A DNA stretch of 64,000 bases from Bacilli bacterium (lineage in GTDB: Bacteria; Bacillota_I; Bacilli_A; RFN20; CAG-288). The stretch is from NCBI GenBank assembly GCA_022652945.1, contig JALCRV010000002.1, positions 62,001-126,000 on the forward strand. Direction: 5' to 3'. Shown one piece after another: positions 1 through 9,143 of this stretch. A model generated the notes under the pieces. That model searched no databases, was not told the origin of the DNA, and saw only the letters and a list, made by a program, of their open reading frames with translations. The translations under genes were made by a program, and so were the position numbers. Numbering within the stretch: position 1 is the stretch's first letter; every line of letters begins with the position of its first letter.

Positions 1-1248
1 ACCGAAGCCGGAAGACCAGTGGACATCCTGCAGGATTCCTTCCTTAGCGGTTTTCGGCTTGATTCCGAGGTATTCTTCATATTTCTGATTCCAAAGCTTG
101 GGCAGCTTATTGATGGGGGCCTTCTCGTTGATGATGAGCTTTTCCATCTCGTAACGGATGATGATGTGGAAAGTATAAGTCAGTTCATCAGCTTCCGTTC
201 TGATCAAAGAAGGCTCGACCGCATTGATGCCTTCGTACATCTCTTCCTCGGAGACATCAGCAAAGATGTCACCGAAGAATTCTTGGATCTTCGGATAAAG
301 GAACGAGATGAAGGAACGGGAACGAGCGAGGCGATTCTCATAGAAACGGGAGATCGATTCGTGCATGCCGTAGCTGATATTGTCGTGGATGAAATGGTCG
401 TAATCCTCACCGGGTTGATTCTGCTCGAATAAGGCGTGTCCGCCTTCATGGATTACGGTGAAGAGGTTAGAGATGAAATTGTTTTCGTAATAATGGGTGG
501 TGACTCTAGCATCGTTACGGCCTAAGCCATCGGTGAAGGGATGCTCGGTGGTGGTGATAGCTCCCCTGGTGAAATCAAAGCCGATCAGTTTTAAAAGATA
601 ATCAGAGAAAGCCTTCTGGCGTTCCAAAGGGACTTTTCTAGATAAGAAATCGGTTCTGATCTTCTTATCAGAAGCGGTGATTTTCTTTAAAAGAGGAATC
701 AGGGTTTCTTTGCAGGCGTTAAAGAATTTATCCAGATCAGCGCAAGTCATTCCTCTTTCGTATTCATCGACCAAAGCATCGTAAGGCAGAGCGTATTTCT
801 GGTCGCGGAGAGAAATGATCTTCAAATCGACATCTCTGACCTTCTTCAAAGAAGGGGCGAAAAGAGAATAATCTGAGGCCTGCTTGGCATTGACCCAGTC
901 GACGAAAGATTTATTGAAAATCAAAGAGATTTTCTTATTGAAAGCCGGGGTAATATTCTTGGAACGCAGATAATCGCGGTGGAGGGCTTGAGCCATCAAC
1001 TGATCCAAAGGCTCCAGTTCATTGCGGTGCTCATAAAGGTATTCTTCTTCTTTAATGAAACGACTTGACTTCACGATCTTAAAGGCCTGATTAGAAAGGA
1101 AGGCATTTACCTCTCCTTGTTCTTCCATTCCTTTAGGCGGGCAGATAGTTTCCAGATCGTAATTTAAGACGTGGCAAGCGTGCTGATATTGCTCAGCTTC
1201 CTGTAAAGAATTACGAACGAAAGCTAAGGCTTTTTGGGTTTCTATCAT
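1..1248 (-). CDS. Carboxypeptidase M32 (Taq family metallocarboxypeptidase), C-terminus cut by window edge
   Basis: Reverse-strand reading from ATG at 1248 (MIETQKALAFVRNSLQEAEQYQHACHVLNYD...) gives an open frame to position 1 with zinc motif HEGGHALFEQ and the M32-type ESISRFYENRLARS motif. Not in the ORF track because no stop lies in the window. Confidence 0.9.
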   Translation of the reverse strand, partial: MIETQKALAFVRNSLQEAEQYQHACHVLNYDLETICPPKGMEEQGEVNAFLSNQAFKIVKSSRFIKEEEYLYEHRNELEPLDQLMAQALHRDYLRSKNITPAFNKKISLIFNKSFVDWVNAKQASDYSLFAPSLKKVRDVDLKIISLRDQKYALPYDALVDEYERGMTCADLDKFFNACKETLIPLLKKITASDKKIRTDFLSRKVPLERQKAFSDYLLKLIGFDFTRGAITTTEHPFTDGLGRNDARVTTHYYENNFISNLFTVIHEGGHALFEQNQPGEDYDHFIHDNISYGMHESISRFYENRLARSRSFISFLYPKIQEFFGDIFADVSEEEMYEGINAVEPSLIRTEADELTYTFHIIIRYEMEKLIINEKAPINKLPKLWNQKYEEYLGIKPKTAKEGILQDVHWSSGFG

Positions 1249-1408
1249 GTTTATTTAGTTTCTCCCCCTTATTACTGCTAATAATATAGCATAAACTAAA
1301 ATCCCTTCAGCAATGTTTCTTCTTGCTTTTATGTCCCCGTTGGTATATTTTATAAAAGTCAATTAAAAGGGGTCTAAGAAGGATTATCTTTAGGCCAAGG
1401 AGAAAAAA

Positions 1409-1867
1409 ATGCAAATCACTAAGGAAAGCTTCGAAGTCTTAAAAAAGAAACTCGCCGAAGCTATGGAAGCCAATAAGGAAATCGTCGTTGAAATCGAAGA
1501 AGCCAGAAAGCAGGGAGATCTTTCCGAAAATGCCGACTATTCTGCGGCTATGGATAAGAAGAGATCTAACGATGCTCTGATCGCTGATCTTCGTGGGCAG
1601 ATCGATCAGGCTGAAGTCGTCGGCGATCCGACTGATACTTCCAAAGTCGCCATCAACTCGATTGTCACTTTGCTCAAGGTCAAGGAGAATGTTACTAAGG
1701 TCTATCAGATCGGCGATTCTATTTCCACCGATCCGGATAAAGGAATCATCTCCGAGAAATCTCCGATTGGCAAAGCCATCGCTGGTCATAAAGTCGGCGA
1801 TATCGTGACCGTAGAAGTCTCCCATCCGTTCCAGGTCAAGATCATCAAAATCGGAGCTGTTAAGTAA
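1409..1867 (+). CDS. greA: Transcription elongation factor GreA
   Basis: 152 aa; coiled-coil N-terminus with 'EARKQGDLSENADYSAA' typical of GreA; 'GDIVTVEV' C-terminus. Confidence 0.93.
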   Translation: MQITKESFEVLKKKLAEAMEANKEIVVEIEEARKQGDLSENADYSAAMDKKRSNDALIADLRGQIDQAEVVGDPTDTSKVAINSIVTLLKVKENVTKVYQIGDSISTDPDKGIISEKSPIGKAIAGHKVGDIVTVEVSHPFQVKIIKIGAVK

Positions 1868-1885
1868 GGTCTGTCTTTGAGTTTA

Positions 1886-1913
1886 TAAGCGCCTTAGCTA
1901 GGCGCTTTTTTTA
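1886..1913 (+). terminator. Rho-independent terminator after greA
   Basis: Stem AAGCGCCT/AGGCGCTT followed by T7. Confidence 0.85.
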
Positions 1914-1977
1914 TATCTTTTTTTCCTTTTCCTAAAACCTCCTCAAGCTTATCCGATAAATAGTAGGAGGCACTGTT

Positions 1978-2517
1978 ATGCTGAAAATCATTATTGCGGC
2001 GATTGTCGTGACCATTGTCGGGCTTTTTATTTTGACGAAGATCGATCCAGCTCAGAATACAATCTCATATGTGGAAATATCCTCAGAGGCTGGCTCAGGG
2101 GAAGATGATACGGTAAAAGTCGATATCACGGGGCAGATTCTCCATCCGGGCGGGTATTATATCGCTCCGGAGAAAACCCTCGGTAATTTAATTGAAATGG
2201 CCGGCGGCACTTTAGAGAATGCCGATCCTGATTCTTATACTCCAGGCTTAGTTATCGGCAATCGTACTTCCTTTTACATCGGTAAACTGGAAGATATTCC
2301 TTCCACCTGCACCGCGACGAAAATTGTCAAAGTCAATGTCAATACAGCGGGGGAAAGCGAACTGACCAGCGTGAAATTCTCTTCCTCTCAGGCTACAGCT
2401 TTAGTCAGCTATCGGACGGATAACGGTAACTTCCAAGCTTTGGAAGATATTATGAAAGTCTCCGGTATCGGCGAGAAGACCTTTTTGACAGTCAGAGACT
2501 ATATCTGCCTTTCATGA
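1978..2517 (+). CDS. comEA: ComEA-like competence protein (TM + SLBB + helix-hairpin-helix)
   Basis: N-terminal TM, SLBB-like 'VDITGQILHPGGYYIAPEKTLGNLIEMAGG', C-terminal HhH 'VNVNTAGESELTSV...ALEDIMKVSGIGEKTF'; next to comEC. Confidence 0.88.
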   Translation: MLKIIIAAIVVTIVGLFILTKIDPAQNTISYVEISSEAGSGEDDTVKVDITGQILHPGGYYIAPEKTLGNLIEMAGGTLENADPDSYTPGLVIGNRTSFYIGKLEDIPSTCTATKIVKVNVNTAGESELTSVKFSSSQATALVSYRTDNGNFQALEDIMKVSGIGEKTFLTVRDYICLS

Positions 2518-4523
2518 TTCTCTTTTTACTCTTTGCTTCCTTCGCCTCTTCTTTGGCTTTCTTCGGGTTTAACTATTCTTTCTATCCCTTGCTGATCTTT
2601 CTTCTTATTTTGGCTTTTGCTTTCTTTAAAGGCTGGAAGAAAGCTGTTTTATGTTTGTTGGTTTTCCTTCTTGGAGGTCTGGTTTTTCTTCTCGTACCTA
2701 AAAAGATGCCTCAAAGCGGAACTATCAGCGGGCTTGTCATCAAGGCGGAAAGCAATTACTTTTTGCTAAGGACCTTTCAAGGTGTTTTTTATGTTTCTTA
2801 TAAAAATAATCCTTTCGAGGTTGGGGATATTATCCAAGGAAAAGCCAACTACCAGGAACTGACTTTCGGTCATTATGAAGGCTCCTTTGATTTTAAGTCT
2901 TATTTAAAATCCCAAGGGGCCTTTTTCCAAATGAGTCTTTCAGCTCCAACCTTTCTTTTTAAAACCTTTTTAAGAGTGAATTCTTGGAAGGAGAATCTTC
3001 TTTCAAATTATTCTTCTGCCTCAGCGAGTTTGCTATCCAGCCTAGTCTTTTTTGACTCGATGCGAAAAGTGAATGGCTACTATGGCATTAAGAATCTTGG
3101 TATTATTCATCTTTTTTCATCCTCGGGAATCCACCTAGCCCTTTTAAGCCAAGCAATGAGAAAAATCATGGAACGGAAAGCGGGGAAAAGAATCACTTCG
3201 CTTTCGATTCTTTTGGCAATCACCTTAATTTCTTTTATCAGCGGTTTTACTCCGAGCTTGGAAAGAGTCTTTTTGATGTTTCTTCTTTCCTTTCTCTCCT
3301 CTTTTGAAAAACTACCGAGTTTTTCATATGGCGAAAGACTATCTCTTACAGGTCTATTAGTCCTTCTGCATAGACCGTTATATATTCTGGATATCGGCTT
3401 TTATTTTACTTATCCGCTTCTTTTTCTTTTTTTCTTCATAAGAGGCATCTTTGGGAAAAGAGAGCGTTGGATGCGGATTAAGATGCTGCTTTCTTTCGGC
3501 CTATTGGTCTTGCCTTTGAATATGTTCCTCTCCTATGGAGTTTCTCCGATTTCCTTAATAATGCAGTTCTTGCTTAGCCCCTTGCTGAGCTTTTTATATC
3601 TTGTGGATTTAACAATCTTTTTAGGAAAACTTTCGGTACCTTTTCTGGAGAAGATTAACAATCTGGTAGTTAACATCCTTCCTATTTTCTCCAAAGTGGA
3701 TTTTATCATCGAATGCGGGAAGATCAACGTGGGGACTGTCCTTGTTTTCTACGTTGGAATACTGTTGATAATTCTCTTAAAGGAACTGACTTTTAGAAAG
3801 GAAGCGAAGATCATTTCTTTCGTGATGCTTGGAATGTTGGTCTTTTGTTTCCTTCCGGATTTTCAGACTCATGCGGAAGTTATCTTTTTAGATGTCGGCC
3901 AGGGAGATTCTACTTTAATAAGATCAGGACGGGAAAATATTTTAATCGATACCGGTGGGAATACTAGTATGGATTTGGCTCAGGAATGTCTGATTCCTTT
4001 TTTTCGAAAAGAAAAGATATATTCTTTGGATTTGGTGCTTACGACCCACGATGATTTCGATCATGTCGGAGCTTTAAGCTCTTTAAATCAAAATTTCTCA
4101 ATCAAGAGAATCGTTAAGGGTGGGGAAGAGAAAGAAGTAGTGATCGGTGGTCTAAAGATCTCCGACTTAAATGAGTATAGATATGAAGGGGAAGAATCGA
4201 ATTATGGCTCGGCGGTTTATTCTTTTCCACTGAAAAAGACTTCTTTTTTAATTATGGGGGACGCTCCTAAGGCGATTGAAGAAAGAATAATTGCAGACCA
4301 TCCCTCTCTTCATTCGGACATCCTGAAAGTCGGACATCATGGTTCTGATACTTCTTCCTCAAAAGTTTTCCTGCAGACGCTTAAGCCGATGCTAGCGGTG
4401 ATTTCTTGCGGATATCATAATCTTTATGGCCATCCTTCGAAAAGCACGATTGCCAACCTTGAGGATTTAAGAATCCCTTATATCAGAACTGATCAAACGG
4501 GGAGTTTTATCTATCGGGTGTAA
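2514..4523 (+). CDS. comEC: ComEC/Rec2 family DNA internalisation channel with C-terminal metallo-beta-lactamase domain
   Basis: 669 aa; multi-TM competence domain ('HLFSSSGIHLALLSQ') and MBL motif 'FLDVGQGDSTLI...TTHDDFDHVGAL...VGHHGS'. Overlaps comEA by 4 nt. Confidence 0.92.
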   Translation: MILFLLFASFASSLAFFGFNYSFYPLLIFLLILAFAFFKGWKKAVLCLLVFLLGGLVFLLVPKKMPQSGTISGLVIKAESNYFLLRTFQGVFYVSYKNNPFEVGDIIQGKANYQELTFGHYEGSFDFKSYLKSQGAFFQMSLSAPTFLFKTFLRVNSWKENLLSNYSSASASLLSSLVFFDSMRKVNGYYGIKNLGIIHLFSSSGIHLALLSQAMRKIMERKAGKRITSLSILLAITLISFISGFTPSLERVFLMFLLSFLSSFEKLPSFSYGERLSLTGLLVLLHRPLYILDIGFYFTYPLLFLFFFIRGIFGKRERWMRIKMLLSFGLLVLPLNMFLSYGVSPISLIMQFLLSPLLSFLYLVDLTIFLGKLSVPFLEKINNLVVNILPIFSKVDFIIECGKINVGTVLVFYVGILLIILLKELTFRKEAKIISFVMLGMLVFCFLPDFQTHAEVIFLDVGQGDSTLIRSGRENILIDTGGNTSMDLAQECLIPFFRKEKIYSLDLVLTTHDDFDHVGALSSLNQNFSIKRIVKGGEEKEVVIGGLKISDLNEYRYEGEESNYGSAVYSFPLKKTSFLIMGDAPKAIEERIIADHPSLHSDILKVGHHGSDTSSSKVFLQTLKPMLAVISCGYHNLYGHPSKSTIANLEDLRIPYIRTDQTGSFIYRV

Positions 4524-4616
4524 AGAGCTAACTATCCATTTAATCGGGGGTTTTTATGCCATCGGATTTTTCTTGCATACACAATTTATCTATGCTAAGA
4601 TAATCAAGCGCGATGT

Positions 4617-4691
4617 GCCCAGTTAGCTCAATGGTAGAGCTATCGGCTGTTAACCGATCGGTCGTAGGTTCGAGCCCTACACTGGGCGCCA
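4617..4691 (+). tRNA. tRNA-Asn (GTT), encoded CCA
   Basis: Cloverleaf: acceptor GCCCAGT/ACTGGGC, T-arm GTAGGTTCGAGCCCTAC, anticodon loop CTGTTAA, 3' GCCA. Confidence 0.93.
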
Positions 4692-4695
4692 TTGT

Positions 4696-4772
4696 GGCCT
4701 ATTGGAGAAGTGGCTTAACTCACATGCCTTTCACGCATGCATTCGTGGGTTCGAATCCCGCATAGGTCACCA
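4696..4772 (+). tRNA. tRNA-Glu (TTC), encoded CCA
   Basis: Acceptor GGCCTAT/ATAGGTC, anticodon loop CTTTCAC, T-loop GTTCGAAT, 3' ACCA. Confidence 0.9.
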
Positions 4773-4781
4773 TAGAAACGT

Positions 4782-4813
4782 AATCCGAACTGAAATAAGG
4801 TTCGGATTTTTTT
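4782..4813 (+). terminator. Rho-independent terminator after tRNA pair
   Basis: AATCCGAAC ... GTTCGGATT followed by T-tract. Confidence 0.85.
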
Positions 4814-4935
4814 GTGCTATATAAAATTAATAGCATATAAATACGCAAATTTACCGTGTTTTATTTGGCTTAGTATTTTTTTATTGATAGTAATCTAACT
4901 TGTAGGTAAACTATGGTAAAGGATGGATAACTTAT

Positions 4936-5739
4936 ATGAAAAAAGAAATGACCGCGATTGTGCTTTGCTTAGTCTCTCTTCTTAGCCTTACAGGATGTGA
5001 TAAGGCTATTTCAAATGAGGAAGGTGAAAAGCAGGCTCAGGCTATTAAAGATAAGGAAGATGCTGAAGATTTTAAGATCCCAGCCAAAGGCACTTTAATT
5101 TATGACTATAAAACGCCAAATGGGAAATACCATAGTGAAATTAGATTGGATAGAGATAATTATTATTTCTACGACTATCAGACCGAAAAAGATGTCTTGA
5201 GATACGAGGATGGAAGTGGATGGACAAAAGTCCCTGATATCGAAACGAAGGACCTCAGTTATGTTGATGGTGCTTCGCTTATTCATATTTATGTCGGAGA
5301 AGATGGGACTCCTCGTAACGATTCACATGAATACCCAAGCACAGAAAAGGCTAAAGCAGAATTTGATTACAAAATGGACAACGGTACTTTTAATCCTATT
5401 CTTGCTGAAGCCCACTCTATGATTGGTGTACCGTTATTCTATATTCAGTGCTTAGATTCCGGTGACAAAACAGACGTTCACTTTAAAAGTGTTCTTGGCG
5501 GGGAAATCACTAAGGTATCATATTCCTCTTCAGGTGAAGGCAATCTTACTATCACCTTCTCCGGAAGCGTTAATATGACGGTAGATTCAAGATACGGTGA
5601 TTATGACTTTAATGAGGTTTATCATTTTGAGAATTACCTTTTTTCCTCATTTCATACCGCTGCTGGCTCATCGACGATGGATCAAAAAATGAATTGGAAT
5701 TCTTGCACCATAACGAAAGATATTGGTGCAAAGAGCTAA
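4936..5739 (+). CDS. Putative lipoprotein, paralogue of the 6113..6904 product
   Basis: Signal peptide and lipobox 'LLSLTGC'; 267 aa; shares N-terminal, central and C-terminal blocks with the downstream ORF. Confidence 0.8.
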   Translation: MKKEMTAIVLCLVSLLSLTGCDKAISNEEGEKQAQAIKDKEDAEDFKIPAKGTLIYDYKTPNGKYHSEIRLDRDNYYFYDYQTEKDVLRYEDGSGWTKVPDIETKDLSYVDGASLIHIYVGEDGTPRNDSHEYPSTEKAKAEFDYKMDNGTFNPILAEAHSMIGVPLFYIQCLDSGDKTDVHFKSVLGGEITKVSYSSSGEGNLTITFSGSVNMTVDSRYGDYDFNEVYHFENYLFSSFHTAAGSSTMDQKMNWNSCTITKDIGAKS

Positions 5740-6112
5740 AGAGTCCGCGTTAAATTTTATTCTTTAGGAATTTTTGTTTTTAAGAAGAGAATTCTTACCA
5801 TATTTTCTGTCTCTTTTTTGCAGTACTTTGCTGTCTAATAGAGAGCAAATTGTTTTCTATTTATAAAGCTAAGGGGAAAAAGCACACTTTAGGAAAAGCT
5901 GTCTAAAATTGCCTTTGAATTCTCAAGAATTTTGCCTTGATTCAAACCGCTATTATTTCCTTATGCCAACAGGATTTTTTGATATGGTAGCACTTTCATT
6001 TCCTTACAAAAGGCCTTTTTTGTTCAAAAGAAATAAAGATGTGTTCCTTTTCTTGTGCTAATGAAGTATTATTCTATTGCTTCAGACTTTTTCCAAGGAG
6101 GAAATATCAATA

Positions 6113-6904
6113 ATGAAAAAAAGTTTAAATGCTGTCGTTCTTTGTTTGACTGGTCTTCTTAGTTTGACTGGCTGCGATAAGGCTGTCTCCCGTGCTGATG
6201 CGAAAAAGCAGGCTCAGGCTTGCCAGGAAAAGGAAACTGCTGACGATTACAAGTTCCCGACCAAGTTCACTGTTATCACTGATTCCAAGGATGATGATGG
6301 TGAAGAGCTCTACAACGAATTCAGATTCGATGCTGATAACTATTATTTCTATACCAAGACTTCTACGAAGAATGCGAAAGATGATAAAGGCAGCTCCATC
6401 GCTGATGAAGAATCTACCACTATCGCCTATCTTGATGGGAAGAAGTTCGTTTATAAGGAGACTTCTTCTAATGGCGATAATAAAGATGATTCCCAGGATT
6501 GCTTAAGCGTTGAATTAGCTCAGGCTGCTTTCAATCTTTCCGCCAAATTAGTTATCTCGGTTGGAAGTACGACTTCTATTGAGATGACTGGCACTATTCT
6601 TGATATCATCGCTTCCTTAGATTCCGCTAGCACCTCTTCGTCCTCTGAGGCTGCTTCGTCTTCTTCTAGTGAAGATCTTGATATGAAGATCACTAAGGAT
6701 TCTTATACTTCTTCCGGTGATGGCAATTTGACTGCCACTTTCTCTGGAACTGCTACTTATACTGAGAATTCCTCTGTGACCACTATTTCTTCATCCATGA
6801 CCCTTCGCTTCAATAATTATCTCTTCGTTTCTTGTGAGCAGAAGGTCGGCAACGCTTTCAGCAACGTTAAGATCGACTGGAATTCTTGCACTATTACAAA
6901 GTAA
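6113..6904 (+). CDS. Putative lipoprotein, tandem paralogue, with Ser-rich insert
   Basis: RBS AAGGAGG at about 6094 supports the ATG at 6113 within ORF 6077..6904; lipobox 'LLSLTGC'; Ser-rich 'SASTSSSSEAASSSSSED'. Confidence 0.82.
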   Translation: MKKSLNAVVLCLTGLLSLTGCDKAVSRADAKKQAQACQEKETADDYKFPTKFTVITDSKDDDGEELYNEFRFDADNYYFYTKTSTKNAKDDKGSSIADEESTTIAYLDGKKFVYKETSSNGDNKDDSQDCLSVELAQAAFNLSAKLVISVGSTTSIEMTGTILDIIASLDSASTSSSSEAASSSSSEDLDMKITKDSYTSSGDGNLTATFSGTATYTENSSVTTISSSMTLRFNNYLFVSCEQKVGNAFSNVKIDWNSCTITK

Positions 6905-6923
6905 TTAAACGATAATTGCTTAA

Positions 6924-6957
6924 AGTCGGTCGCAAGCCTTGCGGCCGGCTTTTTTTG
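6924..6957 (+). terminator. Rho-independent terminator
   Basis: AGTCGGTCGCAAG / CTTGCGGCCGGCT stem with T7. Confidence 0.85.
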
Positions 6958-7003
6958 TCGATTAAGTTTAAAAGATGAAACCGCTTACCGATATAGCGGT
7001 TTA

Positions 7004-7226
7004 ATGATTTTCTTCTTTACTTCAAGAAAGGTTTCCTTTATATTTAATCAAGGGTTCGCGATTATGGAAAAAACAAGGAAAGCAAATTGGACTGAGGCTA
7101 AAAAGACTCGGGCCTTTTATTCCCTTCGTGAAATAATCCCCTCAGCGTACAAATTGATAAATGAGGACTTAGTTTCCTCCACAAATTCGGTTTTTTAGGG
7201 ACTTGGGCATCAAGTCCCTTTTTTTA
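7004..7226 (+). promoter_or_regulatory. Leader region of the NCS2 permease with intrinsic terminator (7196..7226): candidate transcription attenuator
   Basis: Stem AGGGACTT/AAGTCCCT + T7 ends about 30 nt before the permease start; an upstream GGACTT (7165-7170) could pair alternatively with AAGTCC (7212-7217). Confidence 0.5.
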
Positions 7227-7256
7227 TAGAAGAAAAAACAAGAAAGGGGTGCAGGT

Positions 7257-8726
7257 ATGGAAGCAGAGAAGGTAAGTAATGTCGGAGCGGAGGAGAAGAA
7301 ACTTTTACTAGACGTCAATGAGTCTCCTAAAACGGTCGGCCAGTGGATCATCTTGGCTGTCCAACACGTGCTGGCGATGTTTGTCGCCTGCATTACGGTT
7401 CCTATTCTGGTGTTCGCTAACTATCAGACAGCTACCGGGATCAATCTCGGCTCCTCAATGATCGCCCCCACCATCGTCGCGGCTGGTGTCGGGACTTTGT
7501 TCTATCTGATTGTCACGAAAATGAAATCGCCGATTTTCTTAGCCTCTTCGTTCGCTTATATGCCGGCCATGGAAGCGGCCGTCTCCATCGGGACTGTTAC
7601 GATTTCCGGAAGGACCATCCCCAACCTTTGGGCGCTCCCGGTCGGGATGCTTTTTGTCGGCTTGGTTTACTGCGCAGTCGCCCTTTGCATTAAGTTCTTC
7701 GGAGTCGGCTGGTTAAATAAACTTCTGCCTCCGATTGTTATCGGACCGGTCATCATGGTTATCGGTCTGTCCTTATCGACTTCCGCGATTAATAACCTTA
7801 CCAACGTCAATGGCGGGCCCCAAAATTACAATCTGATTCAGATTTTCTGCGGTCTAGTCGCCATGGTAGTGACAGCCTTATGTGCTCACTATGGTAAAAA
7901 GATGGTCTCTTTGATTCCGTTCGTCCTCGGGATGTTAGCTGGCTATGTCGTAGCTGCGATTTTCACTTGCATCAGCTATGGTATCGCGGATACGGCGACC
8001 GCGGCTTATTTCAGAGTCATCGATTTCAGTCCGGTCAAAAATACCTTTGAGCCGTTCGGGATTCAATCCTTCTTCTCCTGCCCGCAATTCATCTGGATGC
8101 AGGAATCCGCTCCTCTGACCTGGGGAGAAGTCGGACAGATAGCTCTGCTCTTTATCCCGGTTTCCTTCGTCACCATCTGCGAACATATCGGTGACCATAA
8201 AAACCTTTCGGGAATTATCGGAAAAGACTTGCTGACCGATCCGGGTTTAACTCGGACTTTGATCGGCGATGGTATCGCTACCTCGCTCTCCGGTATTATC
8301 TGCGGTGCTGCTAATACTTCTTACGGGGAAAACGTCGCGGTTGTCGGTGTTACGAGAATCGCTTCGACTAAAGTTATCGCTTTAGCTGCCATCATGTCTG
8401 TTTTGCTCGGCTTCCTCTCGCCGATTATGGCGATCACCACGACAATTCCGGCTTGCGTTACCGGCGGTGTCTCTTTGATCCTTTACGGGTTTATCGCTGC
8501 CTCCGGTGTGAAGATGCTGATCTCAGAACAGATCGACTTCGGGAAGACGAAGAATATCTTCGTCGCTTCGGTCATCTTGGTTTCCGGTATCGGGGGTCTG
8601 GTCTTGAAATTCGGGGATCCTACTAATCCGACTATTTCCATCACTTCGATCGCGGTTTCGATGATCTTAGGTATTCTGATGAACTGCATGCTTCGTGAAC
8701 CGAAGACTGCTCAAATAAAGAAATAG
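7257..8726 (+). CDS. NCS2 family uracil/xanthine (nucleobase) permease
   Basis: 489 aa multi-TM; 'VQHVLAMFVACITVPIL', 'FVTICEHIGDHKNLSGIIGKDLLTDPGLTRTLIGDGIATSLSGIICGAANTSYGENVAVVGVTR' NCS2 signature. Confidence 0.93.
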   Translation: MEAEKVSNVGAEEKKLLLDVNESPKTVGQWIILAVQHVLAMFVACITVPILVFANYQTATGINLGSSMIAPTIVAAGVGTLFYLIVTKMKSPIFLASSFAYMPAMEAAVSIGTVTISGRTIPNLWALPVGMLFVGLVYCAVALCIKFFGVGWLNKLLPPIVIGPVIMVIGLSLSTSAINNLTNVNGGPQNYNLIQIFCGLVAMVVTALCAHYGKKMVSLIPFVLGMLAGYVVAAIFTCISYGIADTATAAYFRVIDFSPVKNTFEPFGIQSFFSCPQFIWMQESAPLTWGEVGQIALLFIPVSFVTICEHIGDHKNLSGIIGKDLLTDPGLTRTLIGDGIATSLSGIICGAANTSYGENVAVVGVTRIASTKVIALAAIMSVLLGFLSPIMAITTTIPACVTGGVSLILYGFIAASGVKMLISEQIDFGKTKNIFVASVILVSGIGGLVLKFGDPTNPTISITSIAVSMILGILMNCMLREPKTAQIKK

Positions 8727-8741
8727 GTTAAATCAGTCAGC

Positions 8742-8772
8742 AGGGCGCTAGAGAAATCAGCGCCCTTTTTTA
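8742..8772 (+). terminator. Rho-independent terminator after permease
   Basis: AGGGCGCT...AGCGCCCT + T6. Confidence 0.85.
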
Positions 8773-8840
8773 GTGTGGATTTTCCATCTTAAAGGTTGTA
8801 AAGTCTTATTTGCAAGGAAAAGAAAAGATGATATATATTT

Positions 8841-9092
8841 ATGCTTCAATACCGTTACGATACTCAGATGTTGATCGAAGGAAAGAATCTTTCAGAAGAC
8901 GCCATCCGCGATTACATTACCAAAAATATCGAGGGTGATTGCTTATTAGCGGTCGGGGATGATGAGCTGATTAAAATTCACTTCCATACCAACACACCTT
9001 GGAAGGTGCTGGAATACGCTTCGACAATCGGCGACATCTACGATATCGTCGTCGAGAATATGGAAAGACAAGAAAACGGCCTGAAAGGTTAA
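8841..9092 (+). CDS. Small stand-alone protein resembling the GDD(E/D)LIK-H-HTN domain of FakA/YloV (DAK2-type kinase)
   Basis: 83 aa: 'DCLLAVGDDELIKIHFHTNTPWKVLEYASTIGDIYDIVVENMERQ' resembles the internal domain of fatty acid kinase FakA. No strong RBS in front of the ATG. Confidence 0.65.
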   Translation: MLQYRYDTQMLIEGKNLSEDAIRDYITKNIEGDCLLAVGDDELIKIHFHTNTPWKVLEYASTIGDIYDIVVENMERQENGLKG

Positions 9093-9100
9093 TCTTAGAC

Positions 9101-9128
9101 TAAAAAAGCGGGCAGAAGCTCGCTTTTT
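9101..9128. terminator. Bidirectional terminator hairpin
   Basis: AAAAAAGCGGGC-AGAA-GCTCGCTTTTTT between convergent genes. Confidence 0.75.
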
Positions 9129-9143
9129 TCATGCTCAAGAATC

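Noticed and set aside
19-432. 137-aa plus-strand ORF at window start
   Set aside because: Antisense to the M32 carboxypeptidase frame, which has clear motifs.
6975-6990. cre-like sequence ATGAAACCGCTTACCG
   Set aside because: Final conserved CWW positions mismatch; the sequence is better explained by the local inverted repeat AAACCGCT...AGCGGTTT.
7004-7198. 64-aa ORF in the permease leader
   Set aside because: No RBS or homology signal; the region is better explained as an untranslated leader with terminator.
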